DNA of 64,000 bases from Pelomonas sp. SE-A7 (GCF_030345705.1 NZ_JAUASW010000001.1:2914001-2978000), one strand, 5' to 3'. Shown: positions 52,040 to 62,683, counted from the stretch's first letter. Program-made: numbers and translations. The notes: generated from the letters alone by a model not told the origin.

Positions 52040-52239
52040 CGGGACTGGGTAGCGGGCTGCGCGACAAAGGCCCCGTACCGGGACGTAACCAGGCCGGCGC
52101 CGTTTGCGCAAGCCGGCAATGTAGCATGCTGCGCCGCATCAAGGCTTTCGCGGAACTGTCGGCGCGCCCCAGGGTGGTGCCGCTCGGCGATTCAGGTGCG
52201 CCTTCAATGTTCGGCAGCCCGAGCCCGACGGCCGAGCCG

Positions 52240-52821
52240 CTAGTCGTCGTCCGCGCGCAGCGCCCGTCGAATCGCTTCTGCCGAAAAGCCCCGGGCCGCG
52301 AGAAAGCGCATCTGCCGGGCTTTCTCGGCGGCATCGGCCGGCAAGGAATCACCGAACTTGCGCCGCCGGGCTTCGGCGGCCCGCGCCGGCTCGGCTTCGC
52401 GCAGCGCTTCGTTCTGCTCGATAGACAGGCTCAGCCCATGCTGGGCCAGCTCCTGCTTGATGCGCAGGCTGCCATAGCGCTGCGAACGCAGATGCAGCCG
52501 CGACTCGACGAAACGTTCTTCGTTCAGATAGCCCTGGCCCTGCAGCCAGACCAGGACCTGCTCGACTTCGGTTTCAACAGCCGCCTTGGCTTCAACATCA
52601 GCTTCGGCTTCTACTTGTCGCTCGAAGCCGCCAGCGAACTCCTCGCCGGCGGTTGCCGCTTCGCCCTCGCGGTCGTGGTCGCGATCACGCGCGATCCTGA
52701 GCAGCTTGCGCCGCAGCTCGGCCGCGCTGTGCTCGCGCTGGGCCAGCAGGGCGATGGCCCGCGCCTTCAGCGACAGCGGCTTGGCCGCGCCGGCACGGCG
52801 CGAGGAGGCGCCCGCCGGCAT
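52240..52821 (-). CDS. recX: RecX regulatory protein with a low-complexity insertion
   Basis: 193 residues. RecX three-helix modules: SLKARAIALLAQREHSAAELRRKLL (module 1), then VLVWLQGQGYLNEERFVESRLHLRSQRYGSLRIKQELAQHG (module 2), then MRFLAARGFSAEAIRRALR (module 3). Between modules 1 and 2 lies an insert of about 38 residues (from DRDHDREGEAA to KAAVETEVEQ), acidic and Ala/Glu/Val-rich, not present in standard RecX. It inhibits RecA filaments by family knowledge. It follows recA by 8 bases, the usual coupling. Confidence 0.92.
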   Translation of the reverse strand: MPAGASSRRAGAAKPLSLKARAIALLAQREHSAAELRRKLLRIARDRDHDREGEAATAGEEFAGGFERQVEAEADVEAKAAVETEVEQVLVWLQGQGYLNEERFVESRLHLRSQRYGSLRIKQELAQHGLSLSIEQNEALREAEPARAAEARRRKFGDSLPADAAEKARQMRFLAARGFSAEAIRRALRADDD

Positions 52822-52829
52822 TCAGGGCC

Positions 52830-53876
<1,047 letters not shown>

Positions 53877-53915
53877 GGGATCTCCTGTGAGGGCCGGCGC
53901 ATTATGGCGCCACAT

Positions 53916-53931
53916 CTGTATATCTGTACAG
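53916..53931. promoter_or_regulatory. LexA (SOS) box upstream of recA
   Basis: CTGTATATCTGTACAG: a perfect CTGT-N8-ACAG match to the proteobacterial LexA consensus, 40 bases upstream of the recA start. recA is thus expected to be SOS-regulated; recX would be co-regulated. Confidence 0.88.
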
Positions 53932-54008
53932 TAGTTTATCCCAGGCCTGCTGCCAATCCATGTCAGCAGCGACGGTCCCTAGAATGGGGGAAACACGGAG
54001 ACAAGCCC

Positions 54009-54680
<672 letters not shown>

Positions 54681-54733
54681 ATGGCTGAACGGGACCTGTC
54701 GATGGTCGCGCCGGACTGTCGCCACTCGGAAGC

Positions 54734-56254
54734 ATGAGCACAGAAGCCCAGCCCCGCTCGCTGTTCGGCGAGATCCTCGACTGGATGCTGGCGCCGCTGC
54801 TGCTGATCTGGCCTATCAGCGTGGCGCTGACCTGGCTGGTGGCTCAGGGCATCTCGGCCAAGCCCTATGACCGCGAGCTTGGCGAAATGGCGCGCAACCT
54901 GGGCCTGCAGGTGGCCGCGGAAGCGGCGCGAGTCAGCACCACCAACGGCAAGGGCCGTTATGCCCTGTCCGCCGAGGCCGCCGCGCTGCTCAGGGCCGAC
55001 GAGAGCGACACCATCTACTACCAGGTGCTCGGGCAGCGCGGGGAATACCTCAGCGGCGATCGCAACCTGCCGGTTCCGCAACCCGATGCTCCGATCCAGC
55101 CCTGGGAGCTGCAGCTGCGTGACGACGAGATTGGCGGCGAGAGCGTGCGCGTGGCCTACCTCTGGGTCGCACCCGACAACCAGCCGCCCGGCAGCAGCCG
55201 CACCATGCTGGTCCAGGTGGCCGAGACCCTGGGCAAGCGCAGCCGCCTGACCAACGAAATCATCAAGGGCGTGATCCTGCCGCAGTTCGTGATCCTGCCG
55301 CTGGCCGTGCTGCTGGTCTGGCTGGCGCTGGCGCGCGGCATCGCGCCGCTGAACGAGCTGCAGCGCCGCATACGCCGCCGCGAAAGCTCCGACCTCAGCC
55401 CCATCGAGGAGAGCCGCGTGCCCGACGAAGTCGCGCCGCTGGTGCGCGCCATCAACGACCTGCTGGGCCGGCTGGACCAGTCGATCAGCTCGCAGAAGCA
55501 CTTCCTCGCCGACGCCGCCCACCAGCTGAAGACGCCGCTGGCCGGCCTGCGCACCCAAGCCGAGTTCGCCCAGCGCGAGATCGACGAAGGCAAGAGCTCG
55601 CCGACCGAGCTGAAACGCTCGTTGCAGCAGATCGCGCTGTCCAGCCAGCGCGCCGCCCACATGGTCAACCAGCTGCTGGCCATGGCGCGGGCCGAAGACA
55701 AGGAACATGCGGCCCGCCGCAGCCTGGTCAACCTGTCGGCGCTGGCCATAGAGACTGTGCGGGACTTCGTGCCGCGAGCCATGGAGAAGCGCCTGGACCT
55801 GGGCTACGAAGGCTCGGAATGGGCGGCCAGCCAGCTGCGGGTGCTGGGCCATCCGCTGCTGATACGCGAACTGATACGTAACCTGGTCGACAACGCCCTG
55901 CTCTACACGCCCGAAGGCGGCACGGTGACCGTCCGCGTGGTCGAAGACCCGTTCGGCCAGGTCGTGGTGCTGCAGGTGGAGGACTCGGGTCCGGGCATTC
56001 CGGAGAGCGAGCGAGAGAAGGTGTTCCAGCCCTTCTACCGCGCGCTCGGCACCGAGGTCGACGGCTCGGGCCTGGGCCTGGCCATCGTGCGGGAGATTGC
56101 GCAGCAGCACGGCACCGAGGTCACGCTGGACGAGACGCGGGACCGTCGCCAGGGCCACGAGAGCCCCGGCGCCCGCTTCACCATCCGCTTCCAGGCCCAG
56201 CCGCCAGCACCGCCGGCCGCCGACGAAGACGACGAGCAGGCAGCTCAGCCGTGA
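54734..56254 (+). CDS. TctE-like sensor histidine kinase
   Basis: 506 residues. Transmembrane segment (WMLAPLLLIWPISVALTWLVAQG), a periplasmic sensor of about 130 residues (2CSK_N-like), a second transmembrane segment (VILPQFVILPLAVLLVWLALA), HAMP, the histidine in HFLADAAHQLKTPLAGLRTQ, then N box (IRNLVDNALLYTPEGG), and G boxes (DSGPGIP, GSGLGLAIVREI). A Pro/Asp-rich tail follows. TctE-type kinases sense tricarboxylates or related acids. Its last 10 bases overlap the 3' end of rodA on the other strand. Confidence 0.93.
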   Translation: MSTEAQPRSLFGEILDWMLAPLLLIWPISVALTWLVAQGISAKPYDRELGEMARNLGLQVAAEAARVSTTNGKGRYALSAEAAALLRADESDTIYYQVLGQRGEYLSGDRNLPVPQPDAPIQPWELQLRDDEIGGESVRVAYLWVAPDNQPPGSSRTMLVQVAETLGKRSRLTNEIIKGVILPQFVILPLAVLLVWLALARGIAPLNELQRRIRRRESSDLSPIEESRVPDEVAPLVRAINDLLGRLDQSISSQKHFLADAAHQLKTPLAGLRTQAEFAQREIDEGKSSPTELKRSLQQIALSSQRAAHMVNQLLAMARAEDKEHAARRSLVNLSALAIETVRDFVPRAMEKRLDLGYEGSEWAASQLRVLGHPLLIRELIRNLVDNALLYTPEGGTVTVRVVEDPFGQVVVLQVEDSGPGIPESEREKVFQPFYRALGTEVDGSGLGLAIVREIAQQHGTEVTLDETRDRRQGHESPGARFTIRFQAQPPAPPAADEDDEQAAQP

Positions 56255-57411
56255 TGATGATGGCTGCCGCGGCGGCTGCGCGCGATGGCCATGAGCAGAC
56301 CCAGACTCAGCCCCAGCATCACCATGGCCGTGCCGCCATAGCTGATGAAGGGCAGGGGCACGCCCACCACCGGCAGGATGCCGCTGACCATGCCCATGTT
56401 GACGAAGACATAGGTGAAGAAGCTCAGCGTGATCGCCCCGGCAAGCAGCCTTGAGAACAGCGTGGGCGCCTCGGCCGCGATGGCCAGGCCGCGCAGTATC
56501 AGCACGGTGAAGCCGATCAGCAGGCCCAGCGCGCCGAGCAGGCCGAACTCCTCGCCATAGGCGGCGAACACGAAGTCGGTGGTGCGCTCGGGAATGAATT
56601 CCAGATGGGTCTGCGTGCCCTTCATGAAACCCTTGCCGGTCACGCCGCCCGAGCCGATGGCGATCTCGCCCTGGATGATGTGGAAACCCTTGCCCAGCGG
56701 GTCCTTGCTCGGGTCCAGCAGCGTGCAGACGCGGTTCTTCTGGTACTCGCGCAGCACCGGCCATTTCACGTCGGGCTGGCAGATCGCCTCCTCGCTCATC
56801 ACCAGTGCGGAGATGGCAATCGCGCCGACGGCCAAGGCCGGCACGATCAGCTTCCACGACAGGCCGGCGAAGAAGATCACGTAGAGCCCGGCCGCCAGCA
56901 CCAGGATGGAGGTGCCCAGGTCAGGCTGCTTGGCCACCAGGCCGACCGGGATGGCCAGTAGGATGAAGGCCGCCACGAAGTCCGGCAGCCGCAGCTGGCC
57001 TTCGCGCTTCTGGAACCACCAGGCCAGCATCAGCGGCACGGCGATCTTGAGCAGCTCCGAGGGCTGGATCTGGGTGATGCCGATATTCAGCCAGCGGGTC
57101 GCGCCCTTCTTGCTGACGCCGAACAGCGCCACCGCCACCAGCAGGGCCACCCCCATCACGTAGAGCGGCACGGCCAGTCGCGCCACCTTCTGCGGCGGCA
57201 CCTGGGCCACGACGAACATCACGCCGGTGGCCAGCAGCATGTTGCGGGCATGGTCGATGAACCGCGTGCCGTGGTCGTAGCCGGCCGAATACATGCACAG
57301 CAGGCCCAGCAACATCAGCCAGGCGGCGGCCAGCAGCAGCGGTGCATCGAAACCGGCAAACAGCGGCTGCATGCGGCGCCAAAGGCTGGGCTTGCTGAGG
57401 ACGGCACTCAT
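56245..57411 (-). CDS. rodA: Rod shape-determining SEDS protein RodA
   Basis: 388 residues with about ten transmembrane helices and the SEDS hallmarks LTPSEL-like QIQPSELLKIAVPLMLAWWF, GKGFMKGTQTHLEFIPERTTDFVFA (the conserved loop carrying the polymerase Asp region), and YGGTAMVMLGLSLGLLMAI. It polymerises peptidoglycan with PBP2 in the elongasome. The C-terminus is unusual: RRGSHHHHG, four consecutive His. It overlaps mrdA by ATGA (57408-57411). Confidence 0.96.
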   Translation of the reverse strand: MSAVLSKPSLWRRMQPLFAGFDAPLLLAAAWLMLLGLLCMYSAGYDHGTRFIDHARNMLLATGVMFVVAQVPPQKVARLAVPLYVMGVALLVAVALFGVSKKGATRWLNIGITQIQPSELLKIAVPLMLAWWFQKREGQLRLPDFVAAFILLAIPVGLVAKQPDLGTSILVLAAGLYVIFFAGLSWKLIVPALAVGAIAISALVMSEEAICQPDVKWPVLREYQKNRVCTLLDPSKDPLGKGFHIIQGEIAIGSGGVTGKGFMKGTQTHLEFIPERTTDFVFAAYGEEFGLLGALGLLIGFTVLILRGLAIAAEAPTLFSRLLAGAITLSFFTYVFVNMGMVSGILPVVGVPLPFISYGGTAMVMLGLSLGLLMAIARSRRGSHHHHG

Positions 57412-59417
57412 CTCGATGCTCCGGATGCAGGTGCGCTTGGCGCCGGCACCGGTGCCGAGGCACCGAGCTGGCCCGGCAGCGGCACATCGACCCCGCGCCG
57501 CGGCGTGCCGGTCGGCGAACGGCTCTTGCCCTGCTGGGTCAGCGCCATGTCTTCCTCGCTGGGGTACTGCCCCAGCAGAAGATAGTCGAAGACGCGGCGG
57601 GCGATGGGCGCGGCCGCCTCGGAACCCCAGCCGGCGTTCTCCACGATCATGGCCAGGGCCACCGTCGGCGCCTCGACCGGCGCGAAGGCGACGTAGAGCG
57701 AATGGTCGCGCTTGCGCTCGTCGGCCTTGACGCTGCTGTACTTCTCACCGGCCTTGATGCCGATGGCCTGGGCCGTGCCGGTCTTGCCACCGCTCTGGTA
57801 GGCCGCCCCCTGGAAGGCGGCGCGCGAGGTGCCTTCCAGCGTCACGCCGTTCATGGCCTGCAGGATCACCTGCACATGCTCGGGCTTGAGCGGCAGCGGC
57901 TCCAGCGCATCGCTGGCCATGCGGCGGTTCTGGTGCTGGACCACGTCCTCGATCTCGCGCACCAGACGCGGCTTGAAGCGCTGGCCGCCCGAGGCGATGG
58001 TGGCGTAGGCCGTGGCCATCTGCAGCATGGTGAAGCTGTTGTAGCCCTGGCCTATGCCCAGCGAGATGGTCTCGCCCGGGAACCATTTCTGGTTCGCCGG
58101 ATTCTTGGCGAAATAGCGTCGCTTCCAGTCCTGCGAGGGCAGCACGCCGGTGACCTCACCCTGCACGTCGATGCCGGTCTTGCGGCCCAGGCCGAAGGGC
58201 TCGAGCTGGTCGTGGATCAGGTCCACCTCCATCTCATGGGCCAGGCTGTAGAAGTACACGTTCGAGGAGCTGACGATGGCCGAGCGCATGTCCTTGGGGC
58301 CGGGCCGGTCGGTCTCGGGGCTGCCGAAGCTGCGGCCGCCGAAGTTGTAGACCAGGTTGTCGATGACGACCACGTTCGCGGCCCGCTTGCCGCTGTTCAG
58401 CGCCGCCATGGCCATCAGCGGCTTGTAGGTCGAGCCCGGCGGATAAGTGCCCCGCAGCGCGCGGTTCAGGAGCGGCTTGTCTATGTCTTCGTTCAGCGCC
58501 GTCCAGCTGTCGGCGTCGATGCCGTCGACGAACAGGTTGGGGTCGAAGGTCGGTTTGGAGACGAAGGCCAGCACCTCGCCGTTGCGCGGATCGATGGCCA
58601 CCAGGGCGCCGCGCCGGTCCTTGTACATTTCCTCGACCATGGCCTGCAGGCGGATGTCGATCGACAGGCGCAGAGTATTGCCCGGCGTCGGCGGACGGTG
58701 GGCCAGGCGGCGCACGGCCTTGCCGCCGGCGCTGGTCTCGACCTGCTCGAAGCCGGTGATGCCGTGCAGCTCGCGCTCATAGGCCTGCTCCAGGCCCAGC
58801 TTGCCGATGTACTCGGTGCCGCGGTAGTTGGCGATCTCTTCTTCGGACCACTCGTCCTGCGCCTTTTTCTCGGCCTGGTTGATGCGGCCTATGTAGCCGA
58901 TCAAATGGCTGCCGATCTCGCCCAGCGGGTAGTTGCGGAACAGCCGGGCCTTGATCTCCACGCCGGGGAAGCGGAAGCGCTGGGCGGCAAAGCGTGCCAC
59001 CTCGGTGTCGCTGAGCTTGGTGCGGATAGGCAAGGACTCGAAGTTCTTGCTCTCCTCCATCAGGCGCTTGAAGCGCTTGCGGTCGCGTGCCTGGATCTCG
59101 ATGACCTCGGCCAGCTGGTCGATGGTCTGCTCCAGGTCCACCACCTTCGAGGGCGTGATCTCCAGCGTGTAGGCCGAGTAGTTGCTGGCCAGCACGATGC
59201 CGTTGCGGTCCACGATCAGGCCGCGGTTGGGCACGATGGGCACGACCGTCGTACGGTTGGTCTCGGCGCGCTCCAGCAACACATCGTGCTGCGCCACCTG
59301 CAGCCAGAGCAGGCGGGCCAGCAGCAGCGCGAAGCAGAACAGCACGAAGGCGCCGGCCGCGAGCACGCGCAGCCTGAAGCGGCTGAGCTCCTGGTGGACG
59401 TTCTTGAGCAGGGTCAC
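57408..59417 (-). CDS. mrdA: Penicillin-binding protein 2
   Basis: 669 residues. N-terminal transmembrane anchor (LRVLAAGAFVLFCFALLLARLL), the pedestal domain (ETNRTTVVPIVPNRGLIVDRNG), and the transpeptidase domain with STYKPL (SxxK), SSN in IVSSSNVYFYSLA and KTGTAQ. A C-terminal Pro/Ala/Ser-rich tail of about 50 residues (GTPRRGVDVPLPG...APSAPASGASR) exceeds the usual length. It is the cell-elongation transpeptidase partnered with RodA, whose gene overlaps by ATGA. Confidence 0.97.
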   Translation of the reverse strand: MTLLKNVHQELSRFRLRVLAAGAFVLFCFALLLARLLWLQVAQHDVLLERAETNRTTVVPIVPNRGLIVDRNGIVLASNYSAYTLEITPSKVVDLEQTIDQLAEVIEIQARDRKRFKRLMEESKNFESLPIRTKLSDTEVARFAAQRFRFPGVEIKARLFRNYPLGEIGSHLIGYIGRINQAEKKAQDEWSEEEIANYRGTEYIGKLGLEQAYERELHGITGFEQVETSAGGKAVRRLAHRPPTPGNTLRLSIDIRLQAMVEEMYKDRRGALVAIDPRNGEVLAFVSKPTFDPNLFVDGIDADSWTALNEDIDKPLLNRALRGTYPPGSTYKPLMAMAALNSGKRAANVVVIDNLVYNFGGRSFGSPETDRPGPKDMRSAIVSSSNVYFYSLAHEMEVDLIHDQLEPFGLGRKTGIDVQGEVTGVLPSQDWKRRYFAKNPANQKWFPGETISLGIGQGYNSFTMLQMATAYATIASGGQRFKPRLVREIEDVVQHQNRRMASDALEPLPLKPEHVQVILQAMNGVTLEGTSRAAFQGAAYQSGGKTGTAQAIGIKAGEKYSSVKADERKRDHSLYVAFAPVEAPTVALAMIVENAGWGSEAAAPIARRVFDYLLLGQYPSEEDMALTQQGKSRSPTGTPRRGVDVPLPGQLGASAPVPAPSAPASGASR

Positions 59418-59430
59418 GCCAGCAGCTGCC

Positions 59431-59952
59431 TCAGAGCGGACGGTGGGCGTCTGGATCGGGCGGCCGGCGCTGCGGCGCCAGCAGCAGGGCCGTGGCGATG
59501 GGCCACAGGGCGGCCTCGATCAGCGGCGCGAAGATCAGCGTCCAGCCCGGCCACATGCCGCCGACGATCAGGCGCACGATCAGCGAGACCGCATGGGCGC
59601 CCATGAACAGCGGCAGCACGTGCAGGGCCTGCTCGCGCAGCTTGAACCACAGCAGGCGGCGATGCAGGGCCACGGCGCCGAAGCTCAGCATGCTGTAGGC
59701 CAGCGCATGCTGACCCAGCAGGGCACCGTGGTGCACGTCCACCACCAGGCCGAAGATGAAGGCCCAGCCGACACCCACGCGGCGCGGCTGGTGCACGTTC
59801 CAGAACACCAGCACCAGGGCCAGCAGGTCGGGCATGCCGGCCATGCGGCCGACTGGCACCATGTCGAACATCAGCGCCAGCAGCAGGCTGAGGGCGATGA
59901 AGAAAGGGTTGACCGGCAGCAGCAACTGGCTGGTCGCGCGGGGCATGATCAT
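59431..59952 (-). CDS. mreD: Rod shape-determining protein MreD
   Basis: 173 residues with five or six transmembrane helices: PFFIALSLLLALMFDMVPVG, DLLALVLVFWNVHQPRRVGVGWAFIFGLVVD with the family motif HGALLGQHALAYSMLSF, and a final hydrophobic pair. The ATG at 59952 overlaps the mreC stop (ATGA). mrdA follows the MreD stop by 13 bases. Part of the elongasome scaffold. Confidence 0.93.
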   Translation of the reverse strand: MIMPRATSQLLLPVNPFFIALSLLLALMFDMVPVGRMAGMPDLLALVLVFWNVHQPRRVGVGWAFIFGLVVDVHHGALLGQHALAYSMLSFGAVALHRRLLWFKLREQALHVLPLFMGAHAVSLIVRLIVGGMWPGWTLIFAPLIEAALWPIATALLLAPQRRPPDPDAHRPL

Positions 59953-60956
59953 CGGTGCCCCCCTTCCGCCTTGCTGGCCGCAGCAGCGGCCCGCGCCTCG
60001 GCCGCCCGGGCCTTGGCTTCGTTCTTCAGTTCAAGCTTGCGCGCTGCAGCGCTGGCGGCCTCGGCCGCGTTGACCGCAGTAGCTTCCTGCCGCGCCGCTT
60101 CGTTCTTGGCCATGGGTTCCAGCACCAGCACATGGCGGGCCGCGTCGGGCGGCGAGGCCGGCGCCAGGTTCACGCGGGCGAAGCTGGTGTCGCCGCGCCG
60201 CTCGACGGCCATCACCTTGGCCACCGGCAGGCCCGGCGGGTACATGCCGTCCAGGCCCGAGGTGGAGAGCAGGTCGCCGACCTTGATGTCTGCATTGGCG
60301 GCCATGAAGCGCAGCTCCATCGCGCCTTCGCTGCGCTCGCCGCCATAGGCCACGCCGCGCTGCTGCGTGCGGTTGTTCAGCACCGGAATGGCGGCGTCCT
60401 TGTCGCCCAGCAGGGTCACCTCGCTGGACAGCAGGTAGACCCGCGTCACCTGGCCCAGCACGCCGGCATCGTTGATCACCGGCGCACCGGCGCGCACGCC
60501 GTGGCGGCTGCCGCGATCGATGATGACGCGGCGCGAATAGGGGTCGGCGGCTTCGTAAAGCACCTCGGCTGCCAACGACGGGACAGGCTGCGCCTCCTGC
60601 ATCTTCAGCAAGGCGCGCAGCTTGTCGTTCTCGGTCTGCAGCTGGCCGGCACGCGACAGCCGCTCGGCCTGCTGCACCAGTTGGCGACGGGCCTGGTTCT
60701 CGGCCTCGGTGGCACGTTCCATGCCGCGCAGGTAGTCGCCGCCAGCCTCCCAGGCATCGACCGGCGCCAGCAGGGCGCGCTGCAGCGGATGCAGGGCCAG
60801 CGCCAGGCCGGCGCGCAGCGGCTGGGTCATGTTGAAGCGGGCGTCGGCCACCATCAGGAAGATGGCCAGGGCCGCATAGACGGCCAGCTTGCTGGCCGCC
60901 GACAGGCCCTGCCGGAACAGCGGCGGCGGATTGCGATCCAGGGTGCCCAGGCTCAT
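59949..60956 (-). CDS. mreC: Rod shape-determining protein MreC
   Basis: 335 residues. A single transmembrane helix (KLAVYAALAIFLMVADARF), a coiled coil (RLSRAGQLQTENDKLRALLK), the beta-barrel domains (VIIDRGSRHGVRAGAPVIN, LLSTSGLDGMYPPGLPVAKV), and a C-terminal Ala/Glu/Lys-rich extension of about 55 residues (ARQEATAVNAAEAASAAARK, then RAAEARAAAAASKAEGG) longer than in enterobacterial MreC. Start at 60956, preceded by a ribosome site and a hairpin. Confidence 0.95.
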   Translation of the reverse strand: MSLGTLDRNPPPLFRQGLSAASKLAVYAALAIFLMVADARFNMTQPLRAGLALALHPLQRALLAPVDAWEAGGDYLRGMERATEAENQARRQLVQQAERLSRAGQLQTENDKLRALLKMQEAQPVPSLAAEVLYEAADPYSRRVIIDRGSRHGVRAGAPVINDAGVLGQVTRVYLLSSEVTLLGDKDAAIPVLNNRTQQRGVAYGGERSEGAMELRFMAANADIKVGDLLSTSGLDGMYPPGLPVAKVMAVERRGDTSFARVNLAPASPPDAARHVLVLEPMAKNEAARQEATAVNAAEAASAAARKLELKNEAKARAAEARAAAAASKAEGGHR

Positions 60957-60973
60957 GGCGTTTGAAACGAGAA

Positions 60974-61003
60974 AAGCCGGCCCGTCCTACAACGTGCCGG
61001 CTT
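60974..61003 (-). terminator. Hairpin between mreB and mreC
   Basis: AAGCCGGC (60974-60981) and GCCGGCTT (60996-61003) with a 14-base loop; on the minus strand TTTTCTCG follows. It may be a partial terminator that lowers mreCD relative to mreB, which is often seen for this locus. Confidence 0.6.
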
Positions 61004-61023
61004 GCTCAGGAACATGGACCGGA

Positions 61024-62067
61024 TTACTCGGACGCGAAGATCAGGCCCAGGCGCTCCATGCGCTCCAGGGCCATGCCACAGCCGCGCACCACGCAGGTCA
61101 GCGGGTCTTCGGCCACCAGCACCGGCAGGCCGGTTTCCTCGGCCAGCAACCGGTCCAGGTCGCGCAAGAGCGCGCCGCCACCGGTCAGCATCATGCCGCG
61201 CTCGGCGATGTCGGCGCCCAGCTCGGGCGGGGTCTGTTCCAGCGCGTTCTTGACGGCCGAGACGATCTGGTTGAGCGGGTCGGTCAGGGCTTCCAGGATC
61301 TCGTTGGACGAGATGGTGAAGCTGCGCGGCACGCCCTCGCTGAGGTTGCGGCCCTTGACTTCCATTTCCTTGACTTCGGAGCCGGGGAAGGCCGATCCGA
61401 TGTTCTTCTTGATCGCTTCGGCCGTGGGCTCGCCGATCAGCATGCCGTAGTTGCGGCGGATGTAGTTGATGATGGCCTCGTCGAACTTGTCGCCGCCGAC
61501 GCGGACCGAGCCCTTGTAGACCATGCCACCCAGCGAGATCACGCCGACCTCGGTGGTGCCGCCGCCGATGTCGATGACCATCGAGCCGCTGGCTTCGGAG
61601 ACCGGCAGGCCAGCGCCGATCGCGGCAGCCATCGGTTCTTCGATCAGGTGCACCTCGGAGGCGCCGGCGCCGAGGGCGGCGTCGCGGATCGCGCGCTTCT
61701 CGACCTGGGTCGAACCGCAGGGCACGCAGATGATGATGCGGGGCGAGGGACGCAGCAGCTTGGTGTCGTGCACCATCTTGATGAACTGCTTGATCATCTG
61801 CTCGGTGATCACGAAGTCGGCGATCACGCCGTCCTTCATCGGGCGGATTGCCTCGATGTTGCCGGGCACCTTGCCCAGCATGGCCTTGGCTTCGGCGCCA
61901 ACGGCCTGGATGGTCTTCTTGCCGTTGGGCCCGCCCTCGTGGCGGATGGCAACGACCGAGGGCTCATCGAGCACGATGCCCTTGCCGCGGACGTAGATCA
62001 GGGTGTTGGCAGTGCCCAGGTCGATGGCAAGGTCGGTGGAGAAGTAACGGCGCAGGGAGGCGAACAT
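61024..62067 (-). CDS. mreB: Rod shape-determining actin-like protein MreB
   Basis: 347 residues. Actin-fold motifs: DLAIDLGTANTLIYVRGKGI (phosphate 1), PRIIICVPCGSTQVEKRAI, VIDIGGGTTEVGVISLGG (phosphate 2), and LTGGGALLRDLDRLLAEETG (adenosine). Full family length with no anomalies. ATG 62067 gives the amphipathic helix MFASLRRYFSTD. It heads the mreBCD-mrdA-rodA cluster. Confidence 0.98.
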   Translation of the reverse strand: MFASLRRYFSTDLAIDLGTANTLIYVRGKGIVLDEPSVVAIRHEGGPNGKKTIQAVGAEAKAMLGKVPGNIEAIRPMKDGVIADFVITEQMIKQFIKMVHDTKLLRPSPRIIICVPCGSTQVEKRAIRDAALGAGASEVHLIEEPMAAAIGAGLPVSEASGSMVIDIGGGTTEVGVISLGGMVYKGSVRVGGDKFDEAIINYIRRNYGMLIGEPTAEAIKKNIGSAFPGSEVKEMEVKGRNLSEGVPRSFTISSNEILEALTDPLNQIVSAVKNALEQTPPELGADIAERGMMLTGGGALLRDLDRLLAEETGLPVLVAEDPLTCVVRGCGMALERMERLGLIFASE

Positions 62068-62360
62068 GGTGTGTTTGGAGGCCAACGCGGCGCTTCTGGC
62101 GCTGTGGCGGCAGTGACTCGCGTGGCTGGCTGGGCGCTTTTTGGGTCGGGAAACAGCGGCCGCTTCACTTGAAGCAAGGCGGTCGCGGGCGGTGTTCGCA
62201 CCATATGCAACGAGGCTGCCTGAACCTTGCCGGTCGGGCAGCCCCGTAGCCATGGAGATAAGCGGAGATAATACCCGATCACCCCCCAAATAAGGCATGA
62301 GGGAAGGCCCTTGCCGGCCTTTCTTTGTGACCAGATTTCAGTCTGCTTGGAAGCCCTCCG
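62068..62360. other. Divergent intergenic region, mreB / gatC
   Basis: 293 bases with presumed promoters for both genes. It contains an inverted repeat GGCTGCC/GGCAGCC (62214-62220 and 62237-62243), a GGAGATAAGC-GGAGATAATA direct repeat near 62254-62273, and an AT-rich patch (GATAATACC) that may be a -10 region. I see no ORF with family likeness. Confidence 0.45.
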
Positions 62361-62660
62361 ATGGCCCTGACCTCCGACGACGTGAGCCGCATCGCCCACC
62401 TGGCCCGGCTCGAACTCTCGCCTGCCGAACAGGCAGCCCTGCTGCCGCAGCTCAATGGTTTCTTCTCCATCGTCGAGCAGATGAGCGCGGTGGACACCAG
62501 CGGCGTCGAGCCGCTCTACACCCCGCTGTCGGCGGTGCAGGACGTGCAGCTGCGGCTGCGCGACGACAAGGTCACCGAAAGTAACCGCCGCGAGCTCAAC
62601 CAGGTCAGCGCCCCCGTCACCGAGGACGGCCTGTACCTGGTGCCCAAGGTCATCGAATAA
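62361..62660 (+). CDS. gatC: Aspartyl/glutamyl-tRNA amidotransferase subunit C
   Basis: 99 residues matching GatC throughout: DVSRIAHLARLELSPAEQAA, LNGFFSIVEQMSAVDTSGVEP, RDDKVTESNRRELNQVSAPVTEDGLYLVPKVIE. It stabilises GatA in the GatCAB complex that makes Gln-tRNA or Asn-tRNA. gatA follows by 23 bases. It is divergent from mreB. Confidence 0.97.
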   Translation: MALTSDDVSRIAHLARLELSPAEQAALLPQLNGFFSIVEQMSAVDTSGVEPLYTPLSAVQDVQLRLRDDKVTESNRRELNQVSAPVTEDGLYLVPKVIE

Positions 62661-62683
62661 GCCGTAGAGAAGAAGAAGCCCGC

